Part shown: positions 23,881 through 34,588 of the stretch, one piece after another
Numbering within the stretch: position 1 is the stretch's first letter
How the letters are laid out: every line of letters starts with the position of its first letter
NCBI GenBank assembly: GCA_021521415.1
Contig: JAIQDT010007311.1
Span: 62,001 to 126,000, forward strand
From: Bidens hawaiensis
Lineage: Eukaryota; Streptophyta; Magnoliopsida; Asterales; Asteraceae
DNA: 64,000 bases
Reading direction: 5' to 3'
The notes under the pieces: generated by a model
The model's input: the letters and a program-made list of their open reading frames with translations, nothing else
Databases searched by the model: none
Told to the model about the DNA's origin: nothing
Position numbers and translations under genes: made by a program

Positions 23881-24218
23881 TGCAACCATATCCTTTTCAC
23901 AAAGGGGCATGGTCACATTTGAAAGCATAGAGTTGCGATTCGAATGGCGTTGTTGGGGAACGATTTGGCTTAATAGGTTTCATGCCCTTCCCGAATCCAG
24001 GTAAGCAACCAGGTCCAACGTCTGATTGGATATATGTGCATTGCTTATCCTTAGGTTTCAATAACCTTGGTGTCAAGAGTTCGGGAAACAAGCACGTCCC
24101 CCTTACATTTATTACGAACCGGCCACATAGAACCGTCTTTAAGAAAACGAAACACAGAATTTTGAAATTACTTGAAATTGCTTTTGAGAAAACTTGTTTT
24201 AGGCCTAAGCCTTGGACT

Positions 24219-24245
24219 TGTGTGTGTGTGTGTGTGTGTGTGTTT
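24219..24245. repeat. (GT)n microsatellite
   Basis: About 12 GT units in the LARD leader. Confidence 0.9.
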
Positions 24246-24418
24246 GTGTACTTGTGTTCATGAGGCGCCAATGAAATCAGCAGTATAGCAATATAGTAAT
24301 AGTAAGTGCGTTTAAACAATCAAGTAAAGTTCACATAATTTTATCATGCAACCTAAACAGTTAACAAATAAGCTATAGCTGCCTAAAACACTACGTCTAA
24401 TGTCCTATCTTATAGCCA

Positions 24419-24433
24419 CCGACTCTGATACAA
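24419..24433 (-). promoter_or_regulatory. LARD primer binding site
   Basis: Read on the minus strand: TTGTATCAGAGTCGG, close to the TGGTATCAGAG of methionine-tRNA primed elements, three bases from LTR B. Confidence 0.65.
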
Positions 24434-24436
24434 ATC

Positions 24437-26948
24437 TGTAACACCCGGCTAAAGAAGAAACACCTGAGTGTGACGTACAGATTGCTCAAACACACGTGAC
24501 ACTATTAGGTGACCATAATAAAATTAATTCATTTAAATCATCATGTAACACAAATTTCTTAAAAGAATACAAGTTGTAAACAAATAAATAAATGAAACGT
24601 TAAGTTGTTCTTTAAATATCCTATAAGCATGCTATGTGTCTTCTAACCTTCATCCTCGTATCTCTACACCTGTAGCATATGTATAAAATAAAGTCAGCTA
24701 TGAACATAGCTGGTGAGATTCCCACAGTTTGTACAAATACGTAAAAAGCATACAATTCCATGAAACTTGTGAAATGATCACATAAGGGTTCTTTACACTC
24801 GATGCAATGGACCTAAGTGTAAAGAACAAACGAAGGTCCTTTCCAGTTGGGGCTACCAACGTACTCGGATATGAGGTCCCTTTTCCACTCGAAACAAATG
24901 GACCTGAGTGCAAAGGGGGGCGTATGATCATACTTATTGAGGAAACCACTTGAAATCCACGTATATAATAAATAAGAAAGTAAGCACACAAGTCCATGAT
25001 ATGAATTGTAGTTTGTAAGCAAAATTGTAAATCTTGAGTTGATAGGATACATATACTACCCCCAAAGATATGAAAACGTTTAAAACGGGGGTGTGAGAAA
25101 CTCACCTCGAAATCGAAGACAAACTTGTAATAAAAGCTGAAAGCACTATAACGAAACCGAAGCGGTCAAACGTCACAAACTATAATGAAATAAATACGGA
25201 ATTTAAAGACAAATCCCACAGAATTATTAAAGTTTATTATTTGTTGAGAACATGCATTATTTTATTATTTTAAGGCATGGGTTATTTTAATTAATCTAAG
25301 TGTTAATGGTTTTAACGAATTTTAAGCTAACGAAATAAAGTTTAACGAATTATGAATTAACATTACCGAATCAAGGTTTAATGGCTTAAAAGTTAACGAA
25401 TTAAAGTTCAATGAACGAATTAAAATTAATAAATTAAAGTTGACGAGTTAACGTTAACGAATCATGATATAAACTAATTTTAAATGATTTAACGAAATAT
25501 CTTATTTGCATATTATTTAATTAATAATTTATTATTAATAAGTAAACTTTAATACTTATGGAATATGGATTTTAAGGGTACAAGTTTTATCTCAAAAACG
25601 ACTACGTTGGTGTATTATAAAGATTAACGACTACAATAATAATACAGTATTATATTAACGAGGTTAAAGTTAACGAAATAAAAAGATAGTTTTTAATCAG
25701 TGTGGAGATTGGGTTTTAGTTGGAAAAATATATTTTTAAGTTAAAAATAATTATATTTGATTTATTATGATTTTTAATTAAAAACAAATTGATTAATAAT
25801 ATATAATAAAACATGTTTCTAAAAAATATCAACCTATTATGCGCTGACCCGGGTTCGAACCCGAGTCTAAGATATTACAACAAAAAGACTTAACCACCAG
25901 ACCTCATTCTTAGTTGTTTCATGAACAGGAATACAAATATTTAAAATATACCTACAATTTCTAGATGTTCAATTCGAGATTTCTGTTATAGCTTAGAAGG
26001 ATTTAGGTTATAGGTTTTGTTTAGTGCTTGAAAACCATTATTATACATATCTTAATTACCTAAATACGCTGTTTTTTGACGGAGATTCGAGGCTCGCCGA
26101 AGACAGATCTTCGACTCAGATTACAGTCACATGAAGAGAGAATGAGAAAAAGAAATGGGTGTGAGCGATTTTAGTTCGATGCTAAGTTTCTATTTATACT
26201 AGTTAGAGGAGCGTCTCATCGTTAATTCGTGATTAATATGTTGGCCGAAAAATCCAGTGATGTTAACGGGATTAATTCGTGATTTATGGAATGTTATAAC
26301 GTATTATTATTGAAGATTTTCATTCATCGACGAAGTCTACGGCTGTTACTGGTATTTGATTGTATTAGTTTTGTGATATTTGCGAATTTTGAGGCCCTGC
26401 CGGCGCCGAAATTCCGGTCGCCGGAATGCCTGCCGTGAAAACGAAAATGGGGATGGGCTGGTGGGGTTGGGTAGTTGATATATTAATATTATAATTTTTA
26501 AACAATTTTCATAGTTACCCCCGAAGTTTCAAGATTTATTAAAACAGAAATTATATTATAATTTCATTAATAACCTTGTATTTTGAAGCGTATTTAAAGG
26601 TGAAATGAAAGTTATAAATTTTGGATATTATATTATACTCGGATAATTTTCAACTCACTTAACTTCAATAAACTTTAATTTTTAAAACGTTAAATTCCCA
26701 AGTTTCAATAATCGATTAAAATGAGTAAGGAGACGAACGAACCACAATTTAAATCCTTGTGAATGTAATGTTAGCGATGTATAACGAACAAGAATGCGCG
26801 CAAATGATAAATCGTGTCGAGTTAACGAATTCAATAAATATCGACGAACATAACACACATTAAACGAAACTTGAGATATATACATATCTTTACAAACAAA
26901 AACCAAAAATTCAAAAGGGGTCGGGTTTGAAAAGTAACGAATGTTACA
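24437..26948 (-). mobile_element. LARD LTR B (5' LTR in element sense)
   Basis: 2512 bp, TGTAACACCCGGC to GTAACGAATGTTACA, nearly identical in long blocks to LTR A. The right flank is ACAAATG of Copia gag, the same as after LTR A. Confidence 0.88.
25848..25903 (-). promoter_or_regulatory. tRNA-like Pol III A and B boxes inside LTR B
   Basis: On the minus strand GGTCTGGTGGTTAAGTC (A-box like, TGGTTAAGTC) is followed about 30 bases later by GGGTTCGAACCCGGG, a perfect palindromic B box. LTR A has the A box but lost 12 bases of the B box (17220). It cannot fold as a full tRNA from what I see; it may be a SINE head built into this LTR family. Confidence 0.45.
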
Positions 26949-28448
26949 ACAAATGTTAATGATACAAACTGATAAAGACGAGACATCTGCTACATACCTT
27001 GCAAGGGCACAGGCGTACGCAAATATTAGTCATCCCATGCCTGATAAAGATATTGTTAAGCTTGTTGTTGTAGGTCTACGTGAGGAAACCATCTTTGCTA
27101 GACAATATACAGCTCTCTTCAATGAACTTTCTGGTCTTCTTGAAGATCATGAGTTTATGATCCAACCCCTGAAATTCCACATGCTTTACAGCTGCCACAG
27201 CACCTAGTACACCTCCTGTTCCAACTGATACAGTTATGGCACTTCAACAACTTGTTAGCCGTCTTGGATTTCAATTACAACCATCTCCTGTTTCATCACC
27301 CGCCACCGCACCTCAAGCCTTTTACATAAACAGACCCAGTCAGTCCAACTATAATCGTGGTCGTGGTAATTGTGGTGGTCGTGGTAGCCGTGGGAACAAC
27401 TTCTACAACCACAGCCAGAGAAGCACCTCTCACAACTCAGGTCAAGGTCAATTTAGTTGGGCTTCAAATCAAAACATGGTATGAGGTTCTTGTGACAGAT
27501 GTGGAATTGGACATGTGACATCTGAATGCCCAATACGAGATCCCTCCACCTTCCGGATGAGACAACCGTCCGCCATATTATGCAGATTATCGCTCACAAG
27601 CCTCTACTTCTTGGCTTCCGGACACAGGTTCCAATCACCATGTAGCATGGGATTTGTCTGGTTTTGACTCTGCCGAATCTTACTACGGTGATGATCATCT
27701 TCGTGTTGGTAATGGTAACGCTCTTCCCATTTTACATATCTGTTCATCAAAACTTTTCTCATTTAACAAAACTTTTCACTTAAACAATATCCTTCATGTA
27801 CCTGAGATCAAACAACACCTTCTTTCTGTACAAAAATTTTGTCAGGATAATCATACTTATTTTGAATTTCATGCGACTTTTTTTGCTGTGAAGGACAATT
27901 CTACCCACAATACCCTCCACACGGGTCCAACTGACGGTGGAATCTACTCAATCAAACTACCACTCACTCAACGAATTCCAAAAGTTTCTTTTTCAACATC
28001 TCGAGCTTCAACAACCACATGCAAACAACGTTTGGGACATCCACATTCCCAGTTATTTTAGACTATGTTTTCTAAGTATTGTTTACCTATTTCTGCAAAG
28101 ACTTTTGACTCTCATTGCGTTACTTGTTTTGTTGGAAAATCCTCCAAACTTAATTTATTGTCTTATGATTATAAAAGTACTCATATTTTTTATTTAGTTT
28201 TCTATGTTGTTTGGGGACCAGCCACTATGACTTCGTTTGATGGTGTACTACTTTCTTTTATGTGTTGATCATTTCTCTAAATTTATGTGGTTGTTTCCAT
28301 TAAAAAGAAAATTAGATGTGTTTGCAACCTTTACACAATTTGTCACTATGGTTGAACGACAATTCTCCACTAAACTAAAAACTATGCAGACCGATTGGGG
28401 TGGGGAATTCAGAAATCTTTCATCCCCTTTTGCCTCTATTGGCGTTAT
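26949..28448 (+). pseudogene. Copia gag-protease-integrase (5' part), second copy
   Basis: The fuller copy. The gag helix domain runs from 'MLMIQTDKDETSATYLARAQ' through LVVVGLREETIFARQYTALF, then a frameshift near 27170. The CCHC knuckle CDRCGIGHVTSECP lies beyond a stop at 27481-27483. The protease core DTGSNHHVA is at about 27625. The gag-pre-integrase domain and RLGHPHSQLF follow. The zinc-binding CVTC and the integrase core with VDHFSKFMWLFPLK (first Asp) and QTDWGGEF (second Asp) come next. It is cut at 28448 by the Athila LTR and resumes at 45640. Confidence 0.88.
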
Positions 28449-30363
28449 TAATATGGTCTCAATTATACATATTATTATATAAATATTCTCTATACTTTTG
28501 AGTGCTTTTGAGCCATGTTTTTATTTAATATTATTCTTATATGGTTCATATATGAGTTTTAAGAGTTTGGAAAGACAATGAGCTAATATAATGTATTTTT
28601 ACTAAACTTGAGACCGACTAGTGAATGGTCGATTATTATTATTATTCACCATTGTTCATAACTAGATAATATTAATAATGTCATGAATATATTAAATCCT
28701 AATGATAATTGGAAGTAAAAAAGTTAATTACAATAATTGCATTCAACAAATATATAAAACGTATGAATTAATTTCTTTGCAATATGATTGCAATATGATT
28801 TGTTGGTTAGAGTAAATCAAAAACTCAAGCTGGTTGTGGGCTTTCGGTAAGCAGCCCACCAAGTTAAGTGAAGACCAAGTAATTTGGGTTCCAAAACAAA
28901 TATAAACAAGAAAAAGGAAGTCGGTTATGGGAGAGCTATATATTGTTATTATTCCTATCATTAAAAAAAAAGGAGATTAAGAAGACACGGACGCACAGAA
29001 GAACCCGACGAATTAAAGTGGTCAGCCTCAAGGGAGAAGAGAAAAAGAAAGGAAGCCTTTGGTCCGAGCAGATAGTGTCCGGGTTCAACACCGACTCATC
29101 CAAGAATCATTATTATTTGGTTTGAATCCATTATTTTCATTATGAATTTATTAGTTGAATCTATTTATTATATTTTGGTCTTGAGTATGGTTGTTGGCTA
29201 AACCTTTATACTGCCTAGGTTATGATGAACCTACTTTGATGTTTTGATTTGACTTGGGATTATTTATTGTTATGGTTTTTATGTTTTAGTAAAAGATTTA
29301 TTTATATTAAATTGATGCATATGGATGCTTAGGATTATTTGATGAGTTTTATTCCATAGCTTTCCTTGATTATTGTTTGTCATATGATAGGTTGCTATTA
29401 GATCAATTACTTTGTGTTCTTGATTATTTTATGATTGATGTCAGGATAAGATCATAGGAATAATATTGTCAAATAAACCTAAGTGTGCTGCTAACCTAAA
29501 ATATGTAAAGTGCTAGGTTATTGATAGATCTTTATTATTTTATCTTACTAGATTTAGTTCTTCGTAAGGAGTCCGTCTAGGGTTGATTATTTATTATTAT
29601 CTATTGAGTCAATTAAATATTTTAAATTGCGTTTGATTTCCGCGCTGTAAGGTAGGATTTCGTATAAAGGAACTAAATCATAATTAATTAGGTGACCGTA
29701 AGGGAACTTGATTTTTAATACCGGTGTGCGTTAAAATTTATTAGAAACCCATAGGTGTCTTCTTGAGAAGGGTCAGGGGTCCTGTTCGGGTTTTATTTTA
29801 AGTGTCTATTTTACGATCCCAGTCTGTAAGACCCCGAATCCCGGGAATCCTACAGTTGGTAATCATAATCAAAAATTCACAAAAATTTAAAACCAAACAT
29901 GTTCATCTTATTAAAATCAGTTCAGAGTAATCAACAGCGGAATAAATAACATCAAAATTCCCAAAAACCCGGAAAAGTACCCAAAACCAAATTTTAAATG
30001 CTTATAGTGATAAATTAAAAGAAACAGTTTGCATTATTAATTCTTCGACTAGATATGCCTTCAACCTCCCGATTAGCATCCAGCACGTCCAAGCGGTAGC
30101 ATCTACTTCTTAACCTGAAAGTCAATTTAACATGCACACAAAGTTAGCTTGAGCTGAGTGAGTTCAAGTTTCAAGTAAATAATATCAGTAGTAATAGTTA
30201 TGATAGTCATACCAAAAGTTTTTAAAAGTAAAAGGGTGCATCCATCAAATCATCATTACCGAAAACTAAACATCCTCATACATACTTATACAAAATGTAT
30301 ATGTAAACATCCTTTCAATTACATCCCTTTATATAACAGTATATATATAACATCCACGTATAA

Positions 30364-30489
30364 CATCAGGGTCGAGCAAACGTACAACCCAAACACGTAA
30401 CATCAGTGCATGCAAACATAAAGTAGGCATACACAACATCAGTAGTCGAAACGACTACAACATCGCCAAATATAGGCCAAGGAATAATG

Positions 30490-30546
<57 letters not shown>

Positions 30547-31287
30547 AACATCCCAAGGCCTACCATAAGCTAGCAAGCCTATATAAATTCGTTTAAAAAC
30601 ATTTCAAGAGTTTAAATATCAAAACGGGATTATAAAACATTCCAATAGTTTACATATAAAAACGGGATTATAAAACATTCTAAGAGTTTAAATATAAAAA
30701 CGGGATTATAAAACATTCTAAGAGTATAAATATAAAAATGGGATTATAAAACATTCCCAGAGTTTAAATATAAAAACGGGACTATAAAACATTCCAAGAG
30801 TTTTAATATAAAAACGGGATTATAAAACATTCCCAGAGTTTAAATATAAAAACGGGATTATAAAACATTCTAAGAGTTTAAATATAAAAATGGAATTATA
30901 AAACATTCCCAGAGTTTAAATATAAAAACGGGACTATAAAACATTCCAAGAGTTTAAAGATAAAAACGGAATTATAAAACATTCCCAGAGTTTAAATATA
31001 AAAACAGGACTATAAAACATTCCAAGAGTTTAAAATATAATACGGGATACGAACAGTTAGGCCATCATCAACACTAAGTATTCGTACTTAGACATCTATA
31101 TACATCCATATATTTATATCCCTATAAATACCGTCCAATTAATAACATCAGGGTCGAGCACACGTACAACCCAAACACGTAACATCAATGCATGCAAACA
31201 CAAAGTAGGCATACACAACATCAGTAGTCGAAACGACTACAACATCGCCAAATATAGGCCAAGCAATAATGTATATACATACACACA

Positions 31288-31354
<67 letters not shown>

Positions 31355-31355
31355 T
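30364..31355 (+). repeat. Duplicated block in the solo LTR
   Basis: The sequence from 'taacatcagggtcgagc' to 'aaatataggccaag' occurs at about 30364-30482 and again at about 31145-31263. Each copy is followed by a long dinucleotide tract and a 'catcccaaggcctacca' block. The relative at 42800-42960 has it once. Confidence 0.85.
30590..31045 (+). repeat. 38-bp tandem array
   Basis: About 11-12 copies of a 38-base unit with core 'cgggattataaaacattc', for example starts at 30625, 30663 and 30701. Units differ at a few sites. Absent from the relative at 42251-44151. Confidence 0.92.
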
Positions 31356-31647
31356 TAACATCCCAAGGCCTACCATATGCTAGCAAGCCTATATAAATTA
31401 GTTTAAACGTTTCATCAGGAAAAATCGTTTAATACTAGGAATTGATACTAGGCCTAATAGCAACCTCGAGCCTAGACCACAAGTAATTTTAAAACCCGAG
31501 TAATAAATTTGACCCGGACGTGATTACCATGCACACACACATCAATAAGCCTACTCACATCATTCTTAGTCTCGAGGAACTAAATATCATCACACAACCA
31601 TAGGCTATAAGGTAACACATACTCATACATACATACCTCCATACATT

Positions 31648-31654
<7 letters not shown>

Positions 31655-31699
<45 letters not shown>
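31655..31699. repeat. (AT)n microsatellite
   Basis: About 20 AT units, preceded by degenerate CATA repeats. Confidence 0.9.
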
Positions 31700-31701
<2 letters not shown>

Positions 31702-32194
31702 CCCAAGACATTCCAAATAACAGGTAAGCCTATGGGCCATAAGGTAATATATATTAATCAGTCCAATACATGAACTAAGTAAATAGGTCTACTCGCATTC
31801 AATTACTACCAAGCCTATTAACATCATCGAGTCTAGACCATATTCAGGTATATAACCTTAAGGAATATAAGACCATAAACGAGTCTACAATATCCTAAGG
31901 CATAAAATATAGTTCACAAATAGTTTCATAAATGCACAAATATAAAAGAGGCTATGTAATACCATACAAATAGATGTAACGAGTAAAATAGTGTAAAATT
32001 GTATTACGGTGTGCATGCTAGCCCAAAACTTGAAAAGAGTAAAAAGGGCATCATGAACTCACCTGAATCAACCGAACACCTGCAATAAGCTAGGAAATCC
32101 CTAAGGGCACAATCACAAGCAAGGGCCTGTAAATTATACACAACGCGTTACTAAACTAGACTGTAAAAACACTCTAGCCTAATGGGCCGTTTAA

Positions 32195-32385
32195 GCCAAC
32201 AACTTGGCCCAAGGCCCAACACTTTGGCCCAAGACCCAACAACTTGGCCCAAGGCCCAACCACTTGGCCTAAGGCCCAATACTTTGGCCCAAGGCCCAAC
32301 AACTTGGCCCAAGGCCCAACCACTTGGCCCAAGGCCCAACCACTTGGCCCAAGGCCCAACAACTTGGCCTAAGGCCCAACGATAA
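32195..32385 (+). repeat. 20-bp GGCCCAA tandem array
   Basis: About nine copies of 'ggcccaaggcccaacaactt' and variants. Because 20 is not a multiple of 3 the array is open in several frames on both strands and yields false proline- or glycine-rich frames. Only about two units stand at the same place in the relative (43210-43260). Confidence 0.93.
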
Positions 32386-34383
32386 TCAAATCAGGTCGAA
32401 TGCGCGCGAAATAAACCTTAAAACCATTTGTTAAACGAATCAGCCCCGAATGGACCAAATTCCATTTTAAATCTTTTCATTCATCAAGATTATGTCACCC
32501 AAGTTGATAGGGTTGACGGTTCCTTTTTACAACTCTTACTTTAACGTTAAACGAAAATTCGCGCACCGCCGACTCGATTGACGAAGCACTAACCCCAACA
32601 ACCCCGTGCATCATGGTCATCCAACCGATTAACGCATCAAACTCAACAATTTACAATTCTACACCCGATAAACCCTAGTTTTCGAACTAAAATCGATTGA
32701 CCGACCTAAACACCTCCATTGGCCAAGAAATTTTAGTATGTTGTAAGTGACATACCTAGGAAGTTGACGGAGCACGAACTTCAATTATAACAGCCCCGAA
32801 AGATGCGAGAAAGGGCAGCCACCGGTTAAGCCTAAAACGAACTTATCGATCAATACAAATATAACATGCAGATTTTAGCATGCAAAGATGTATTTTATTA
32901 CATAGGAAAACCATAGAATTAAATTATTAAATTTTTACCAGTGTTGCATAAATATCTTAAGTTTATAAAAATATTTTTATTATATTTTTCTAGTGGACAC
33001 AAAAATCATAAAAATTCTTCCAACACAGAAAGGTATGTGCAGCTATTTCAGCTACGCAACAAAATGGTTATATTTTTATAAAATTCATTACCCAGCCAAA
33101 TTAAACGATTCTAATTGGGTTTGGTTCCTAACTCAAAATATTAACTTCCAGAAGTGGAAACAACCAATTTAGACTTGTCGAAAAAAGGTTATGATGTCGG
33201 GAAGACGGACCAGAATCCGTCGTCCCGCATCAGGTTTGACACTCGATTTTATAAAATCATAAAAAGTATTCAAATCTCGTCCAAAAAGTATGTATTATAA
33301 CTTTATGGAAACTAGACTCAAAGTAGAACATCATGGAATCAAGAATTGATCAAAAACAGTATATTTTTACAGACCCTACAATAAACTTATACGAATCTGT
33401 CAGCAAACTGTTATCATCAAAACTCAACCTTAACGACCAATACGCGATGTATAAGGATGGTTTAAGGTGTAAAAGGCTAGAGAGAACATGGGACTAACCT
33501 TGAATTGGATTTTTACGACCTAATCACAGCTGCAAAGAGAAAAATCGGATGGTTTGGGTGAGTTGCTGCTGCCGATCGCAGGTTCTAGGAGGGCTAGGGT
33601 TTTGGTTTTTGGTTATAATATAAAATGTTACGTTCTGGCTCTTCCAAGTTGAAAGTTGTGAGACTTGAATGAAACTTAAGTAATTCAACTTATGGGTATG
33701 ACAAGGAGGTCCCCGAAGTAAGCCGGTTCAAACCCGATAAATATACAAACTCTACAACGTGCATGCCGATAAACGAAAATGTCGGGTGCTACATACTAGT
33801 ATAATACTTTAAGTCGTAAGAGGGGATGTTTTGGGAAAAAAAGGATGGACAAACGGACTTTTAAAACGTATTACAAGGCTCTAAATTAGAAAGATGAAAC
33901 CCCGGCTTTTTGACCAACATTAATAAACGATCGAGCCGATTAACGAAATTTACGGGCATTACACAGTCCATAACTAAATATTTTCCCGGGTTAAGTCATA
34001 ACTGAAATTTAGGGGATTCTAGCCTAGGTAGTTTTCTCATCATCATCTTATTTTAAATAATAAATTCTTGTTTTTGTTTAAATTACTTGTTTTCTTAATT
34101 AGTTTTTAGTTATAGTATTAAATTAGTATTTTAAATAAAAAACCCCCAAAACAAATATAATTAATAAGTCGTGTTTTGTAGTCGAGTCTAATTAGCTAAT
34201 AAACGTAATTTAGAGAGTCTCGTGGGTTCGATATCCGGACTTACTTAGCTTTACTAGAGTCGACCAGTTCACTTGCCGGTTAATAGTTTAGTCGAGTTTT
34301 AGAGAGTCTAGAGTATTACTTAGTGTTTATTTTTAGTTAATTTAGTTAATAATTATTAAACTACTTTAAGCACATCAAGTTTT

Positions 34384-34402
34384 TGACGCCGTTGCCGGGG
34401 AC
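34384..34402 (+). promoter_or_regulatory. Athila primer binding site
   Basis: TGACGCCGTTGCCGGGGA; one base differs from TGGCGCCGTTGCCGGGGA, complementary to plant aspartate tRNA. Confidence 0.85.
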
Positions 34403-34588
34403 TCTTGGCGATTGCGTTATTAGATTTGATTAGACTTGCTTGCTATATATGTGCTATTTGTTTTATTTATTGCTTTGAGTCGTAGGAGTCTAATTTTAAG
34501 TGTTAGTTATTTTAATCTATTTTCAGTTTTTTATTTTCGAGTCTTTTATTAGAGTCTACCAATTTTGTTTTGTTTGTTTTTCAGGTAC

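Larger units (their letters stand above)
20248..24436 (-). mobile_element. Internal region of a non-coding large retrotransposon derivative (LARD)
   Basis: 4.2 kb between LTR C and LTR B with no gag, protease, RT or integrase motif on either strand. Next to LTR C the minus strand reads TTTCGGGACGAAATTTCT, the words usually found between integrase and 3' LTR in plant chromoviruses. Next to LTR B it reads TTGTATCAGAGTCGG, a methionine-tRNA primer site with one change from TGGTATCAGAG. So the element is oriented minus and copied in trans, probably by a Tekay-like Ty3 relative (inference). It contains (TAA)n at 21847-21990 and a long degenerate repeat array at 22880-23880. Confidence 0.75.
29825..33963 (+). 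mobile_element. Solo LTR of a second Ty3 family in the Athila 5' LTR
   Basis: TGTAAGACCCCGAATCCCGG to GGGCATTACA, flanked by CAGTC on both sides (29820-29824, 33964-33968). It is more than twice as long as its relative at 42251-44151 because of expansions inside: a 38-bp array, a duplicated 120-bp block with long AC/AT tracts, and a 20-bp GGCCCAA array. No coding sequence. Confidence 0.85.
28449..34377 (+). repeat. Athila 5' LTR, interrupted
   Basis: The two halves (28449-29824 and 33969-34377) match the 3' LTR base for base over long blocks. A 4139-bp solo LTR of another family sits in between. Short frames in it, for example near 28943, are not genes. Confidence 0.9.

Noticed and set aside
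25848..25903. True tRNA gene
   Set aside because: A and B boxes are present, but no acceptor stem or anticodon arm can be built, and the copy in LTR A lacks the B box.
28943..29125. Lys/Arg-rich frame, repeated at 44353-44610
   Set aside because: Lies in both Athila LTRs; the C-terminus differs by frameshift between copies, so not under coding constraint.
30590..31045. CRISPR-like array
   Set aside because: The 38-bp units are directly abutting with no unique spacers, in plant nuclear DNA.
30366..31740. Frames rich in Tyr-Ile, His-Thr or Cys-Val
   Set aside because: They are translations of AT/GT/AC microsatellites in an LTR and carry no protein signal.
32151..32385. Gly/Leu/Trp-rich or Pro-rich frames on both strands
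   Set aside because: Read from the 20-bp GGCCCAA array, which is open in several frames by its period alone.
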